From Streptomyces graminilatus (GTDB taxonomy: Bacteria > Actinomycetota > Actinomycetes > Streptomycetales > Streptomycetaceae), in NCBI RefSeq assembly GCF_001418565.1, contig NZ_LIQQ01000244.1, positions 1 through 43,021 on the forward strand: a stretch of DNA of 43,021 bases, read 5' to 3'. The position numbers were made by a program, and so were the translations under genes. Position 1 is the stretch's first letter; the number at the start of each line of letters is the position of its first letter. The notes below the pieces were generated by a model. The model searched no databases. It was not told where the DNA came from and was given only the letters and a program-made list of their open reading frames with translations. Shown here one piece after another: positions 1 to 9,921 of the stretch.

Positions 1-183
1 TCGCGCGATCTCTGTCACATTTCTGGCGGTCCGTCATCTGCCCGCAACACCGGCCAACCGCAGGTAAACACGGGTCAACAGTACGTAAGCAGTCGGTGAA
101 CCCGATGTGCGCTACCCCCTGAGGCGCGAGTATCGTCCTCACCTGCACAGACTTATACCGATCGCCTGACACCGGAGGGCACG

Positions 184-855
184 TTGTCCCGCTTCGCGCT
201 CATCAAGGCACTGCTCGGACCGATCATGCGCCTGATGTTCCGCACACGGGTGGAGGGCGTGGAGCACATCCCCGGGGACGGGCCGGTGATCCTCGCCGGC
301 AACCACCTCACGTTCATCGACTCGATGATCCTTCCACTGGTCTGCGACCGGCAGGTCCTTTTCATCGGCAAGGACGAGTACGTCACGGGCAAGGGCTTCA
401 AGGGCCGCCTCATGGCCTGGTTCTTCACCGGCGTCGGCATGATCCCGGTGGACCGGGACGGGGCCAACGGCGGTGTCGCTGCGCTGATGACCGGCCGCCG
501 GGTGCTGGAGGAGGGCCGCGTGTTCGGGATCTACCCCGAGGGCACGCGCTCCCCCGACGGGCGTCTCTACCGGGGCCGCACCGGTATCGCCCGGCTGACC
601 CTGATGACGGGTGCGCCTGTTGTGCCGTTCGCGATGATCGGCACGGACAAGTTGCAGCCGGGCGGGGCGGGGATGCCCCGGCCGGGGCGGGTCACTGTGC
701 GGTTCGGTGAGGCCATGGAGTTCTCGCGGTACGAGGGGATGGACCGCGACCGGTATGTGCTGCGGGCCGTGACCGACTCGGTGATGACCGAGGTCATGCG
801 GTTGTCCGGGCAGGAGTATGTGGACATGTACGCGAGCAAGGCCAAGGCCGCGTAG
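184..855 (+). CDS. 1-acyl-sn-glycerol-3-phosphate acyltransferase (PlsC family)
   Basis: Membrane-associated acyltransferase expected to transfer an acyl chain to the sn-2 position of lysophosphatidic acid in phospholipid synthesis. The 223-residue product has the family HX4D motif (H41 to D46 within NHLTFID), an FTGVGMIPVDRDG block and a YPEGTRSPDG block for phosphate binding, all in normal order. The length fits short single-domain PlsC proteins. The start is a TTG at 184, preceded by GGAGGG five nucleotides upstream; no better in-frame ATG exists before the HX4D motif. It stands alone, convergent with the MFS gene to its right, with an intergenic repeat between them. Streptomyces encode several paralogues, so the exact acyl acceptor (lysophospholipid or another lipid) is inferred from family only. 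Confidence 0.9.
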   Translation: MSRFALIKALLGPIMRLMFRTRVEGVEHIPGDGPVILAGNHLTFIDSMILPLVCDRQVLFIGKDEYVTGKGFKGRLMAWFFTGVGMIPVDRDGANGGVAALMTGRRVLEEGRVFGIYPEGTRSPDGRLYRGRTGIARLTLMTGAPVVPFAMIGTDKLQPGGAGMPRPGRVTVRFGEAMEFSRYEGMDRDRYVLRAVTDSVMTEVMRLSGQEYVDMYASKAKAA

Positions 856-872
856 GGGTACTTGGGGCTGCG

Positions 873-947
873 TGTCGGGTGCGGGTTCGTCGTGGCCTGT
901 CGCGCCCCGCGGCGGAGCCGCAGATCGACACAGCCCCGCGCCCCTGA
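873..947. repeat. Dispersed Streptomyces intergenic repeat, copy A (variant with internal insertion)
   Basis: It lies between the convergent ends of the acyltransferase and MFS genes. It reads as a GGGTGCGGGTnnG...GTCGCGC start, then a GCGGCGGAGCCGCA insert, then AGCCCCGCGCCCCT. The same arrangement recurs at 29232-29317, and the shorter version recurs at 11891, 29165, 30701 and 36834-36977. Confidence 0.7.
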
Positions 948-967
948 GGGAGCACCCCTGGCGCCCC

Positions 968-2488
968 TTAGGGGCGCTCCAGGTGTTGGCCCCTGAGCAG
1001 TACCCACGCCGCTGCCGCCGCTGCCAGTAGCACCACCGCGCCCGCGCCCGCCGCCAGGGCCATTCCGTCTGTGAACGCCGCGCGGGCCGAGTCCAGTAGG
1101 GCCTCGGCGGTGTGTGTCGGCAGGCCCGACGCTGTTTCCACCGCGCCGCCCAGTGATTCGTGGGCCTCGGGCGGTGTGCCCGGCGGGGCGGTGAAGTCGC
1201 TGTACACACCGGTGACGATCGAGCCGAGCAGGGCGATACCGAGGGCGGCGCCCAGTTCGTACGCCGTTTCCGACACCGCTGCCGCCGCGCCCGCCTGTTC
1301 CTTGGGTACGGAGCCCAGGATGACGTCGGAGGTCACGGTGAACGACAGGCCCGCGCCCACGCCCACGACCAGCAGCGCGGTGCCGAGCACCGGATAGCCG
1401 GTCGACTCGTCCAGCAGGGCGAGCGCCGCCAGGGCGAGGCCGATGGCCGCCAGGCCGCCCGAGACCACGGCCCGCACCGAGTGGCGCCGGGCCGCCGCAC
1501 CGGCGAGCAGACCCGCCACCACCGCGCCGATCGCCGCGGGCAGTTCGGCGAGGCCCGCCTCCAACGGCCCCCGGCCCTGCACCAGTTGCAGGAACTGCGA
1601 GAGGAAGAACACCAGCCCGGACAGTCCGAGGATGGTCAGCAGATCGGCGAGTACGGCCCCGCTGAATCCCCGGTCGCGGAACAGCCGCATGTCCAGGAGC
1701 GGGACGGGGAGCGTGAGCTGACGGCGTACGAAGCCGTACAGAGCCGCGCCGCCCAGGGCCGCCGCGCCCAGCGCCGTCCACGAGACGCCGTGCGACGCCG
1801 CCTCCTTGATGCCGTACACGACGCCGATCATGCCGACGAGCGACAGGACGACGCTTCGCAGGTCCCACGGACCCGGCGCCGGGTCGCGCGACTCGGGGAG
1901 CAGCTTGATGCCGACGACGACGAGGACCACCATCACGGGCAGGTTGATCAGGAAGACCGAGCCCCACCAGAAGTGTTCGAGCAGGAACCCGCCGACGACC
2001 GGGCCGACGGCGGTGCCCGCGGAGGCCGCCGCACCCCAGATGCCGATGGCGAGGCTGCGTTCGCGCCGGTCCTGGAAGAGGTTGCGGATCATGGCGAGGG
2101 TGGCCGGCATCAGGGTCGCGCCCGCCACACCGAGCAGCGCCCGCGCCAGGATCATCAACTCCGGTGTCGTGGCGTAGGCGTTGAGGACCGACACCAGTCC
2201 GAACGCGGTCGCGCCGATGAGCAGCAGCCGCTTGCGTCCGATGCGGTCACCGAGGCTGCCCATGGAGACGAGCAGGCCCGCGATGACGAACGAGTAGACG
2301 TCGCCCATCCACAGCAGCTGGGTGCCGGACGGCTTCAGGTCCTCGCTGATGTAGGGGGTCGCGAGGCCGAGAACGGTCGCGTCGACGGCCACCAGCAGCA
2401 CGGCCAGCACGAGGACGGACAGCGCGAGCCAGCGGCCCGGACGCATTTCCTCCTCCGTCGCGACGGCCGGCCGCAGGGTGCTGGTCAT
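968..2488 (-). CDS. MFS drug exporter, DHA2 (14-helix) family
   Basis: Proton-coupled efflux pump of the EmrB/QacA type in the cytoplasmic membrane; the substrate is unknown. The 506-residue protein starts MTSTLRPAVATEEEMRPGRW and then has many hydrophobic helices, consistent with 14. Motif A is seen as GSLGDRIGRKRLLLIG, and the antiporter motif C region as GTAVGPVVGGFLLEHFWWG. The start ATG at 2488 overlaps the stop of the upstream tetR gene in ATGA, so the two are translationally coupled. Longer readings upstream run through the tetR gene in another frame and are not credible. The TetR neighbour and its operator suggest induction by the transported compound. The 3' end meets the acyltransferase gene convergently. 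Confidence 0.93.
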   Translation of the reverse strand: MTSTLRPAVATEEEMRPGRWLALSVLVLAVLLVAVDATVLGLATPYISEDLKPSGTQLLWMGDVYSFVIAGLLVSMGSLGDRIGRKRLLLIGATAFGLVSVLNAYATTPELMILARALLGVAGATLMPATLAMIRNLFQDRRERSLAIGIWGAAASAGTAVGPVVGGFLLEHFWWGSVFLINLPVMVVLVVVGIKLLPESRDPAPGPWDLRSVVLSLVGMIGVVYGIKEAASHGVSWTALGAAALGGAALYGFVRRQLTLPVPLLDMRLFRDRGFSGAVLADLLTILGLSGLVFFLSQFLQLVQGRGPLEAGLAELPAAIGAVVAGLLAGAAARRHSVRAVVSGGLAAIGLALAALALLDESTGYPVLGTALLVVGVGAGLSFTVTSDVILGSVPKEQAGAAAAVSETAYELGAALGIALLGSIVTGVYSDFTAPPGTPPEAHESLGGAVETASGLPTHTAEALLDSARAAFTDGMALAAGAGAVVLLAAAAAAWVLLRGQHLERP

Positions 2489-3036
2489 GATTCCTCTCTC
2501 CGTAGCGCGCCGCCGAGCAACAGCTCGACGACCATGTGGGTGAAGTCCTTGGGGGCGGCCCGGCCCTCGCTCACGGCCCAGGCGGCGGAGGCCATGAGCC
2601 CGTAGAGCGCCTCGGTGAGCCAGGCCGGGGTGAGGTCGATGCGGAACTCGCCGCTCTGCTGGCCGCGCCGGAACAGCGCGGCGATCCCGGCGTCGATCCG
2701 GGCCCAGCCCTCGTACAGCTGCTCGCCTTCGAACAACTGGTTCTCGGTGTAGAGGAACGCGAGCAGTCCGGCGGCGGGTTCCAGCTCCCGCACCAGACGG
2801 CGCACGGCCTCCGGTGCGGTGTCCTCGCCGAGTCGCGCGGCCGTCAGAGCCGCCTCGCACTCCTCGATACCGAGCCCTTCGAGGGCCCGTACGAGCGCGT
2901 CCCGCCCGGCGAAGAGGCGGTGCAGCGTGGCCCGGCTGATCCCGGCCGCCTTCGCGACCTCGTCCATCGTGGACGTGGATTTCCGGGCCAGAAGGGCGGC
3001 TGCGCTGCGCAGCACGTGTTCACGATCGACGGCCAT
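2485..3036 (-). CDS. TetR-family transcriptional repressor
   Basis: A 183-residue regulator with an N-terminal helix-turn-helix of TetR type (MDEVAKAAGISRATLHRLF, about residues 24-42) and a variable ligand-binding C-terminal domain. It likely represses itself and the downstream MFS pump, with which it overlaps by 4 bases. I take the ATG at 3036 because two earlier in-frame ATGs (3054, 3063) lie inside or beside the palindromic operator and because family proteins begin only 10-20 residues before the HTH. No Shine-Dalgarno sequence precedes 3036, so the mRNA may be leaderless or start within the operator. The inducing ligand cannot be told from sequence. Confidence 0.88.
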   Translation of the reverse strand: MAVDREHVLRSAAALLARKSTSTMDEVAKAAGISRATLHRLFAGRDALVRALEGLGIEECEAALTAARLGEDTAPEAVRRLVRELEPAAGLLAFLYTENQLFEGEQLYEGWARIDAGIAALFRRGQQSGEFRIDLTPAWLTEALYGLMASAAWAVSEGRAAPKDFTHMVVELLLGGALRREES

Positions 3037-3074
3037 GAGACAAGCGTAAGCCATATGAGACATTCTTGTCTCAT
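3035..3074. promoter_or_regulatory. Probable TetR operator with a third half-site
   Basis: A palindrome at 3055-3074 (ATGAGACATTCTTGTCTCAT) has 8-base arms around a TTCT spacer and sits 18 bases upstream of the tetR start. A further half-site ATGAGACAAG begins at 3035, exactly 20 bases before the first, and overlaps the start codon. This is the expected place for an autorepressing TetR protein. Binding is inferred from position and symmetry only. Confidence 0.7.
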
Positions 3075-3133
3075 GAGAAACGTGTAGGTATCAGAACTGC
3101 GCGCTCTACGGCGTCAAAAGGCTCTGCGGGGGC

Positions 3134-4105
3134 TCAGTGCCAGGGCAACTGCCCGCGTCGCGCCCAGTAAGTGTTCGGCTCCTCCACCAGCGCGGCCAGG
3201 CGTGAGAGCTGGCCCTCGTCGAGGTCGACGACCGCCGCGTGCAGATTCGAGGCGAGCTGGGCCGCCGTGGCCGCGCCGGACAGCACCACTCCGGCCCACG
3301 GCTGCCGCAGCACCACCGCGAGGGCGACGGCGTCCGCGCCCAGTCCGGTCTCCTCGGCGACCGCCCGTACGGCGTCCGGTGCCTGGCCGGCGGCGAGGCG
3401 GCCGTTGGCCATGCCTTCCTTGACGATCACCGTCAGTCCGGCGTCGTGGGCCTCGGCCAGGGCGGGCGCGGCGGAGGTCTCCAGGACGTTGTACGTCGAC
3501 TGGACGGTACGGAAGAGGGGGTCGCCGTCGACCGTGATGGCGAGGGCGGTGCGGATCGTGTCGGCCTGGGCGGGGCCGCTGGTGGAGAACCCGATGGTCA
3601 GGCCCTGGGCGGCGGCCTCGGCGAGACGGGCGTGGAGTTCCTTGTCCGACAGGGCCGGGCTGTCGGGGGTCAGCGAGTGGATCTGGTAGAGGTCCAGGTG
3701 GGCGCCGAGCAGATCGTCGGTTTCGGCGCGCTGACGCTCGTACGTTCCGAGGCTGTGGTCCTTGACCTCGTGCTTCTCCGCGTCGGTGGTCCAGCCTGCG
3801 GTGTAGGTGTAGCCCCACTTGCTGCCGATCACGACGTCGTCGATGCCGGGGCGCACCTTCAGCCAGTCGGCGAGGAACTCCTCGGATCGGCCGTACGAGC
3901 GAGCCACGTCGACATAGCGGACGCCCTGGGCGTAGGCGGCGTCGAGGAGTTCGAAGGTGCGGGTGCGGAGGGCTTCGACGGTGCGGTTTTCGCCGAGGTC
4001 GTTGTCCCGGCCGAGGGTGATGTAGCCGGGGCGGGCGATCGCGGCGAGGCCCAGGCCCAGGTGACAGGTGGGGGTTGTGGCTGTGGCCAGGCGGGAGAAG
4101 GGCAT
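3134..4105 (-). CDS. Aldo/keto reductase
   Basis: NADP(H)-dependent oxidoreductase with a TIM-barrel fold, likely cytosolic. The 323-residue protein has the family active-site elements in order: YVDVARSYGRSEEF (catalytic Asp and Tyr), VVIGSKWGY (catalytic Lys) and DLYQIHSL (His). The C-terminal part (GVVLSGAATAAQLASNL) matches the cofactor-phosphate-binding end of the barrel. I use the ATG at 4105; the reading extends 20 codons upstream, but those residues (charged and proline-rich) precede the usual family start. It follows argH on the same strand after an 88-base gap and may be read from the same transcript, though no arginine-related role is implied. The substrate is unknown. Confidence 0.88.
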   Translation of the reverse strand: MPFSRLATATTPTCHLGLGLAAIARPGYITLGRDNDLGENRTVEALRTRTFELLDAAYAQGVRYVDVARSYGRSEEFLADWLKVRPGIDDVVIGSKWGYTYTAGWTTDAEKHEVKDHSLGTYERQRAETDDLLGAHLDLYQIHSLTPDSPALSDKELHARLAEAAAQGLTIGFSTSGPAQADTIRTALAITVDGDPLFRTVQSTYNVLETSAAPALAEAHDAGLTVIVKEGMANGRLAAGQAPDAVRAVAEETGLGADAVALAVVLRQPWAGVVLSGAATAAQLASNLHAAVVDLDEGQLSRLAALVEEPNTYWARRGQLPWH

Positions 4106-4193
4106 CGCGGGGTCCGTTCGGTCGGGGTCCGGTACGGGTCTCCGACCAACGTAACCCGCGATCACCTTCGCTTCAGGGGCAGGTGTCCGATGC

Positions 4194-5787
<1,594 letters not shown>

Positions 5788-5802
5788 ACTGACATCCACC
5801 GG

Positions 5803-5839
5803 CGTGCATGAGTATGCAGTGCTCTGCATGATTCGTCAA
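5803..5839 (-). promoter_or_regulatory. Probable argH promoter with ARG-box-like sites
   Basis: On the minus strand TTGACG (5839-5834) and CATACT (5816-5811) are separated by 17 bases. The -10 lies inside the palindrome TGCATGAGTATGCA (5805-5818), and a second half-site TGCATGA begins 19 bases away at 5824 next to the -35. These resemble the TGCAT-type half-sites over the argC promoter at 16963-16999. Control by ArgR is inferred. Confidence 0.55.
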
Positions 5840-6035
5840 TCTTCGTCGGTCTCGGAAAATTTCTCAGGGATGTTTGAAGGGCTCTTGAACACACGAAACC
5901 GCTTACCCGTACTTCACGGCAGACGCAGGCGCCGCGTCAGTAAAGCCAGTGGGGACCACACAGCCACCAGTGCCAAGCACCAGTGCCGACAGTGGAACCA
6001 CGCAGCCACCCCCTTGACCCGAGTGAGGCTTCCGC
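5840..6035. other. Intergenic region between the argH promoter and the secreted repeat protein
   Basis: No gene is seen here. Short imperfect repeats (CCAGTGCC twice; GACCACACAGCCACC and AACCACGCAGCCACC) fall at 5955-6010. TTGAAC at 5884 could be a -35 for the rightward gene, but no convincing -10 follows. The whole argH-to-6036 gap (5625-6035) is leader, promoter and this segment. Confidence 0.4.
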
Positions 6036-6938
6036 ATGTCCAGGGCTCTTCCGAAGTACAACAAGCGTCGTGTGGGCATCATCGGCGGCGCCGCCGCAGT
6101 CGCGCTGTCCGGTGCGATCATCGCCGGTAACGCCCTTGCCGGGGAAACGTCCAAGACGAACACCGCGGCCGGGGTGACCACCAAGGCCGCCGCCGCGACC
6201 GTGAACTGCCCGGCCGTCGCCAACAGACTGCCCGCGATCCCCGCGTCGGCGCAGGCCGAGGTCACCCGCAACCTCGCCCTCCTCGACACCCAGATCGCCG
6301 AGGCCAACACGCGGCTCGTGAACACGGTCGGCCAGGGCGGCCCGAACTTCGTCCAGAACGCGATCCTCGGTCCCCTCAAGGACAAGCGCGTGGCGACCAT
6401 CAACCGCATCGCCACCGCCATCGGCCGCACCGCCGCCAAGCCCGTCGGCCTCGACGCGCTGGCCCCCTGCGGCCTCAACGGCGCCGCTGCGGCCCCGTCC
6501 CAGGGCGGCAACAACGGCAAGGGCAACGCGGGGAACAACGGCAACGCCGGTAACCAGGGCAACAAGGGCAACAACGGCAACGCCGGGAACAACGCGAACC
6601 AGGGCAACAACGCGAACGCGGGCAACGCCGGTAACAACGGCGGCGTCGGCACCATCAGCTGCCCGGACGTCGCCTCGCAGCTCCCCGCGATCCCGGCGTC
6701 GGCCCAGGCCGAGGTCACCCGCAACCTCGAACTGCTGAACACGCAGATCGCCGAGGCCAACACGCGCCTGGTGAACACGGTCGGCCAGGGCGGCCCGAAC
6801 TTCGTCCAGAACGCGATCGTCGGCCCCCTCAAGGACAAGCGCGTGGCGACCATCAACCGCATCGCCACCGCCATCGGCCGCACCGCCGCCAAGCCGGCCG
6901 GTCTGGACTCGCTGGCCGCCTGCTCCTTCAGCAAGTGA
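6036..6938 (+). CDS. Secreted protein with two near-identical domains joined by an Asn/Gly-rich linker
   Basis: I do not recognise a named family. The 300-residue protein has a signal peptide: positively charged YNKRR, a hydrophobic stretch, and an ALA-G cleavage site after about residue 35. Domain 1 (about 56-147) and domain 2 (about 207-300) are almost identical, sharing for example LPAIPASAQAEVTRNL and AKP-GLD near their ends. Each begins and ends with a Cys: C58/C145 and C209/C296, both 87 apart, so one disulfide per domain is likely. The linker (about 148-206) is built of GN, NAGN and GNNG units. Each domain looks alpha-helical (IAEANTRLVNTVGQGG; KDKRVATINRIATAIG). The start ATG has GTGAGG upstream. 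It is followed by a strong terminator, so it is monocistronic. A cell-wall or matrix role is possible but unproven. Confidence 0.8.
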   Translation: MSRALPKYNKRRVGIIGGAAAVALSGAIIAGNALAGETSKTNTAAGVTTKAAAATVNCPAVANRLPAIPASAQAEVTRNLALLDTQIAEANTRLVNTVGQGGPNFVQNAILGPLKDKRVATINRIATAIGRTAAKPVGLDALAPCGLNGAAAAPSQGGNNGKGNAGNNGNAGNQGNKGNNGNAGNNANQGNNANAGNAGNNGGVGTISCPDVASQLPAIPASAQAEVTRNLELLNTQIAEANTRLVNTVGQGGPNFVQNAIVGPLKDKRVATINRIATAIGRTAAKPAGLDSLAACSFSK

Positions 6939-6965
6939 CCCGCACGTTCACCAAGTGATGTGACG

Positions 6966-7001
6966 GAGACCGTGGCCGCCCGGCGGGGCGGCCACGGTCT
7001 C
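6966..7001 (+). terminator. Strong hairpin terminator after the secreted repeat protein
   Basis: GAGACCGTGGCCGCC (6966-6980) pairs perfectly with GGCGGCCACGGTCTC (6987-7001) around CGGCGG. The 15-bp stem lies 28 bases after the stop codon; only a weak T content follows, as is usual in Streptomyces. Confidence 0.85.
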
Positions 7002-7003
7002 TC

Positions 7004-7054
7004 TGCTGAAACCCTTGGACAGCCGAAACCCTTGGACGGCCGAAACCTTTAGAC
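7004..7054. repeat. Three 17-bp imperfect tandem repeats
   Basis: The unit (n)GCYGAAACCCTTGGAC is repeated at 7004-7020, 7021-7037 and 7038-7054, the last with CCTTTAGAC. They lie directly upstream of the PPOX-fold gene and contain TTGGAC, a possible -35 element, followed after 11 bases by TTAGAC. Confidence 0.7.
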
Positions 7055-7086
7055 AGGTGAACGACTTTCCCGGACAATGACTGGTC

Positions 7087-7674
7087 ATGGGAAAGACCTA
7101 CGAGCGCATAGACGGCCGCCTGCGTACGTTCATCGAGGCGCAGCCCCTCTTCTTCACCGCGACCGCCCCGCTGTCCGGCGATGGCACGGTCAACCTCTCC
7201 CCCAAGGGCCTCAAGGGCTCCTTCGTGATTCTCGACGAGCTGACCGTCGCCTATCTCGACTTCGCGGGCAGCAACGCCGAGACCATCGCACATCTGCGCG
7301 AGAACGGGCGGATCACCCTCATGTGGTGCGCCTTCGAGGGTCCGCCGAACATCGTCCGGGTGCACGGCCGCGGCGAACCGGTCTTCCGCGACGATCCGCG
7401 CTTCCCCGAACTCCTCGCCCGCTTCCCCGACATCGACGCCGTCGATCACGGGCTGCGGGCGATCGTCGTCGTACGGGCCGAACTCGTCCGGGACACCTGC
7501 GGATACTCGGTGCCCTTCATGTCGTACGTCGGCGACCGCGATCTGCACGCCCGGCGCTTCGCGCGCGAGGACGACGCCTCGCTCAGCGACTACTTCGAGA
7601 AGAAGGACCACATCGCGACGAGCCTGGACGGACTACCCGGGCTGCCGTTGCCGCTCCCGCCCACTACCGTCTGA
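7087..7674 (+). CDS. Pyridoxamine 5'-phosphate oxidase-fold (PPOX-class) protein
   Basis: A 195-residue split-barrel flavin-binding family protein, probably cytosolic. Features typical of the family are an N-terminal FFTATAPLSGDGTVNLSPKG strand pair, LDFAGSNAETIAHLRENGRI, and MWCAFEGPPNIVRVHGRGEP. Members bind FMN or F420 and reduce varied substrates, so the reaction cannot be named. ATG at 7087 follows a short gap from tandem repeats. The next gene starts 3 bases after its stop, suggesting co-transcription with the L,D-transpeptidase-like gene. Confidence 0.82.
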   Translation: MGKTYERIDGRLRTFIEAQPLFFTATAPLSGDGTVNLSPKGLKGSFVILDELTVAYLDFAGSNAETIAHLRENGRITLMWCAFEGPPNIVRVHGRGEPVFRDDPRFPELLARFPDIDAVDHGLRAIVVVRAELVRDTCGYSVPFMSYVGDRDLHARRFAREDDASLSDYFEKKDHIATSLDGLPGLPLPLPPTTV

Positions 7675-7677
7675 GCC

Positions 7678-8382
7678 ATGCGCCCCGGAGTCGCCGCCGT
7701 CCTCGCGTCCGCGTCCCTTCTCCTGCTCGCCCCCAGCACGCCGTCTGGGCCCGCGCCACCGCTGCCCGCCCTGCTGGCCGACACCGGCGGCGGCTCCCAA
7801 CTGATCACGGCCCAGGCGCCGGACGACAGGGCGACCTCGGGCACGCTCACCTGGTGGAACCTGCGCGACGGGACCTGGACGAAGGCCGGTTCCGCGCCCG
7901 CCCGCTTCGGTGCGCGCGGGCTCGTCGAGGGCGGCTCCCGCCGACAGGGCACGAACACCACGCCCACCGGGCTGTACGACCTGCCGTACGCCTTCGGTGT
8001 CGACGCGGCGCCCACCGGCACCAGGGTCACCTACCGGCCCGTACGGCAGAACTCCTGGTGGTGCCAGGACAACGCCTCCCGCTCCTACAACCGCTGGACC
8101 GAGCCCCGCCCCGCCGACTGCCGGGCCGGCGAGTCCGAGCACCTGATCTCGTACCCGAAGCAGTACGCGCACGCGTACGTCATCGCCTTCAACTACGCCA
8201 AGCCGGTGCGCGAGCGCGGCGCCGGGATCTTTCTGCATGTCAACGGGCGTGCGGCGACGGCCGGTTGTGTGTCGGTGCCGGCCGAGGCCATGCGCGCGGT
8301 CCTCGCGTGGGCCGACCCGGGCCGCCGGCCGCACATCGCGATCGGGACGGCGGGCGGGCGGACGGCCATCGTCCGTTACTGA
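7678..8382 (+). CDS. L,D-transpeptidase (YkuD-domain) family exported protein
   Basis: Predicted extracytoplasmic enzyme with a YkuD-type catalytic domain, the family that forms 3-3 peptidoglycan crosslinks or related acyl transfers. The 234-residue protein begins with a signal peptide (MRPGVAAVLASASLLLLAP). The active-site segment is GIFLHVNGRAATAGCVSVP, with His187 and Cys197, fitting the H...(T/S)xGC(V/I)S pattern of the family. Upstream, TTPTGLYDLPYAFG matches the conserved T-P-x-G strand. It starts 3 bases after the PPOX gene, probably translationally coupled. It lacks a LysM or Ig-like domain, so it is a minimal member; the true substrate is inferred. Confidence 0.82.
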   Translation: MRPGVAAVLASASLLLLAPSTPSGPAPPLPALLADTGGGSQLITAQAPDDRATSGTLTWWNLRDGTWTKAGSAPARFGARGLVEGGSRRQGTNTTPTGLYDLPYAFGVDAAPTGTRVTYRPVRQNSWWCQDNASRSYNRWTEPRPADCRAGESEHLISYPKQYAHAYVIAFNYAKPVRERGAGIFLHVNGRAATAGCVSVPAEAMRAVLAWADPGRRPHIAIGTAGGRTAIVRY

Positions 8383-8516
8383 CCCGGCCGAGCGGATGTT
8401 TTTGGCCGTCGTCCCAGTTGTTTACGGACTTGTGGGGGCGCTGAACACTCGGCAGCCGTGGCACGTAAGTGTGGACGAAGGGGCCAAGCCTTTCGCCCCC
8501 GTCCCACGGAGGAACC

Positions 8517-9902
8517 GTGCCCACCACCACGATCGCAGGCGGACGTGCCGCGCGACGCCAGACGATGCGCCGCATCAGACCTCGCCGCTCCCCCGCCGTC
8601 CCGCTGCTGTTCGCCGTAGGCGCGGGCGCGGCCGGAGTGCTCTGGCTGTGGTGGAACAACACTCCCTCGCTGGCCGACACCACCGCCCAGATCGTCGCGG
8701 CGGGCCGGATCACCGGTCTGCTCGCCGGTTACCTGATGGCGCTGGTCGTCCTCCAGATGGCGCGGGTGCCCGCGCTGGAGCGCCGGGTCGGCTCGGACCG
8801 GGTGGCCCGCTGGCACGCGATGAGCGGCCGGTACACGCTCTGTCTGGTCGTGGCGCACGTCGTCCTGATCATGTACGGGTACGCCCTCCAGGCCGGGAAG
8901 ACCTTCGCCGACATCGTCCAGCAGACGGTCGACTCGGTGAACCAGCTGCCCGACATGGGCAAGGCGGCGATCGGCACGGGTCTGCTGGTGTTCATCGGGC
9001 TCATCTCCATCGGCCCGGTCCGGCGGATGATCCCGTACGACCTCTGGTACCACATCCACCTGCTGACGTACGCGGCCACGTTCCTGACCTTCTGGCACCA
9101 GCTCACCACCGGCAACGAGTTCGTCGTGGAGCCGGCCGCGAAGACGGCCTGGTACGCGCTGTACGGCTCGGTGACCGCGCTGGTCCTCTGGTACCGCATC
9201 ATCACGCCGGTCCGGCTGAACCTGCGCCACCGGCTGAAGGTCGAGGCGGTCATCGAGGAGACCCCGGGCATCGTGTCCGTTCTGATGAGCGGCCGGAAGC
9301 TGCACCGGATGGGCGCGGAGGCGGGCCAGTTCTTCCGCTGGCGCTTCCTGGCCCCCGGGATGCGGTTCAGCTCGCACCCGTACTCCCTGTCGGCGGCTCC
9401 CCGCCCCAACATGCTGCGCATCACCGTGAAGGCGATCGGCGACCACAGCTCGGCCCTGCGCGAGCTGGAGCCCGGCACCCGGGTGTGGGCCGAGGGCCCG
9501 TACGGCGCCCTGACCGCCTCCAAGCGCAGCAAGGGCAAGGTGCTGCTGGTGGCGGGCGGTGTCGGCATCACCCCGATGCGGGCCCTGTTCGAGACCCTGC
9601 CGGGCGCGGCGGGCGACCTGACCCTCCTCTACCGGGCCAACAGCACCCAGGACCTGGCCCTGTGGGACGAGCTCGCGACCATCGCCGGTGAGCGCGGCGC
9701 CCGACTGATGTACGCGGTCAACAGCCCCGACGGGGAGCGCCCGGACATCTCGGCGGACTCACTGCGCCGGAAGCTGCCGGACATCGAGGAGCACGACGTC
9801 TTCATGTGCGGGCCGCCCGGCTTCGCGCAGGGGGTCTACGAGGCACTGCGCGGCGCGGGTGTTCCGGCGCGCCGTATCCACCACGAGTCGTTCGAGATGT
9901 GA
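8517..9902 (+). CDS. Membrane ferric-reductase-like flavocytochrome (FAD/NAD(P)-binding)
   Basis: Transmembrane oxidoreductase expected to take electrons from cytosolic NAD(P)H through FAD to haem in the membrane and on to an outside acceptor. The N-terminal half (to about residue 215) has several membrane helices with candidate haem-ligand histidines in RWHAMSGRY, LVVAHVVL and YHIHLLTY. The C-terminal half is a ferredoxin-NADP reductase module: FAD site HPYSLSAAP, NAD(P) site VAGGVGITPMRAL, then FMCGPPGF and the terminal HHESFEM. I choose GTG at 8517 (461 residues) because GGAGGA lies 5 bases upstream. The next gene encodes an exported flavoprotein and the third its flavin transferase, so the likely acceptor is that protein. 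The ion or final acceptor is not shown by the sequence. Confidence 0.87.
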   Translation: MPTTTIAGGRAARRQTMRRIRPRRSPAVPLLFAVGAGAAGVLWLWWNNTPSLADTTAQIVAAGRITGLLAGYLMALVVLQMARVPALERRVGSDRVARWHAMSGRYTLCLVVAHVVLIMYGYALQAGKTFADIVQQTVDSVNQLPDMGKAAIGTGLLVFIGLISIGPVRRMIPYDLWYHIHLLTYAATFLTFWHQLTTGNEFVVEPAAKTAWYALYGSVTALVLWYRIITPVRLNLRHRLKVEAVIEETPGIVSVLMSGRKLHRMGAEAGQFFRWRFLAPGMRFSSHPYSLSAAPRPNMLRITVKAIGDHSSALRELEPGTRVWAEGPYGALTASKRSKGKVLLVAGGVGITPMRALFETLPGAAGDLTLLYRANSTQDLALWDELATIAGERGARLMYAVNSPDGERPDISADSLRRKLPDIEEHDVFMCGPPGFAQGVYEALRGAGVPARRIHHESFEM

Positions 9903-9921
9903 GCGACGGGAGCCAGGAGCG

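Noticed and set aside
1..183. Possible gene end or promoter upstream of the acyltransferase
   Set aside because: No reading frame with a family signature and no clear -35/-10 pair.
1160..2605. A 481-codon plus-strand open frame opposite the MFS gene
   Set aside because: Shadow of the MFS exporter; residues are Arg/Gly/Gln-rich with no fold signature.
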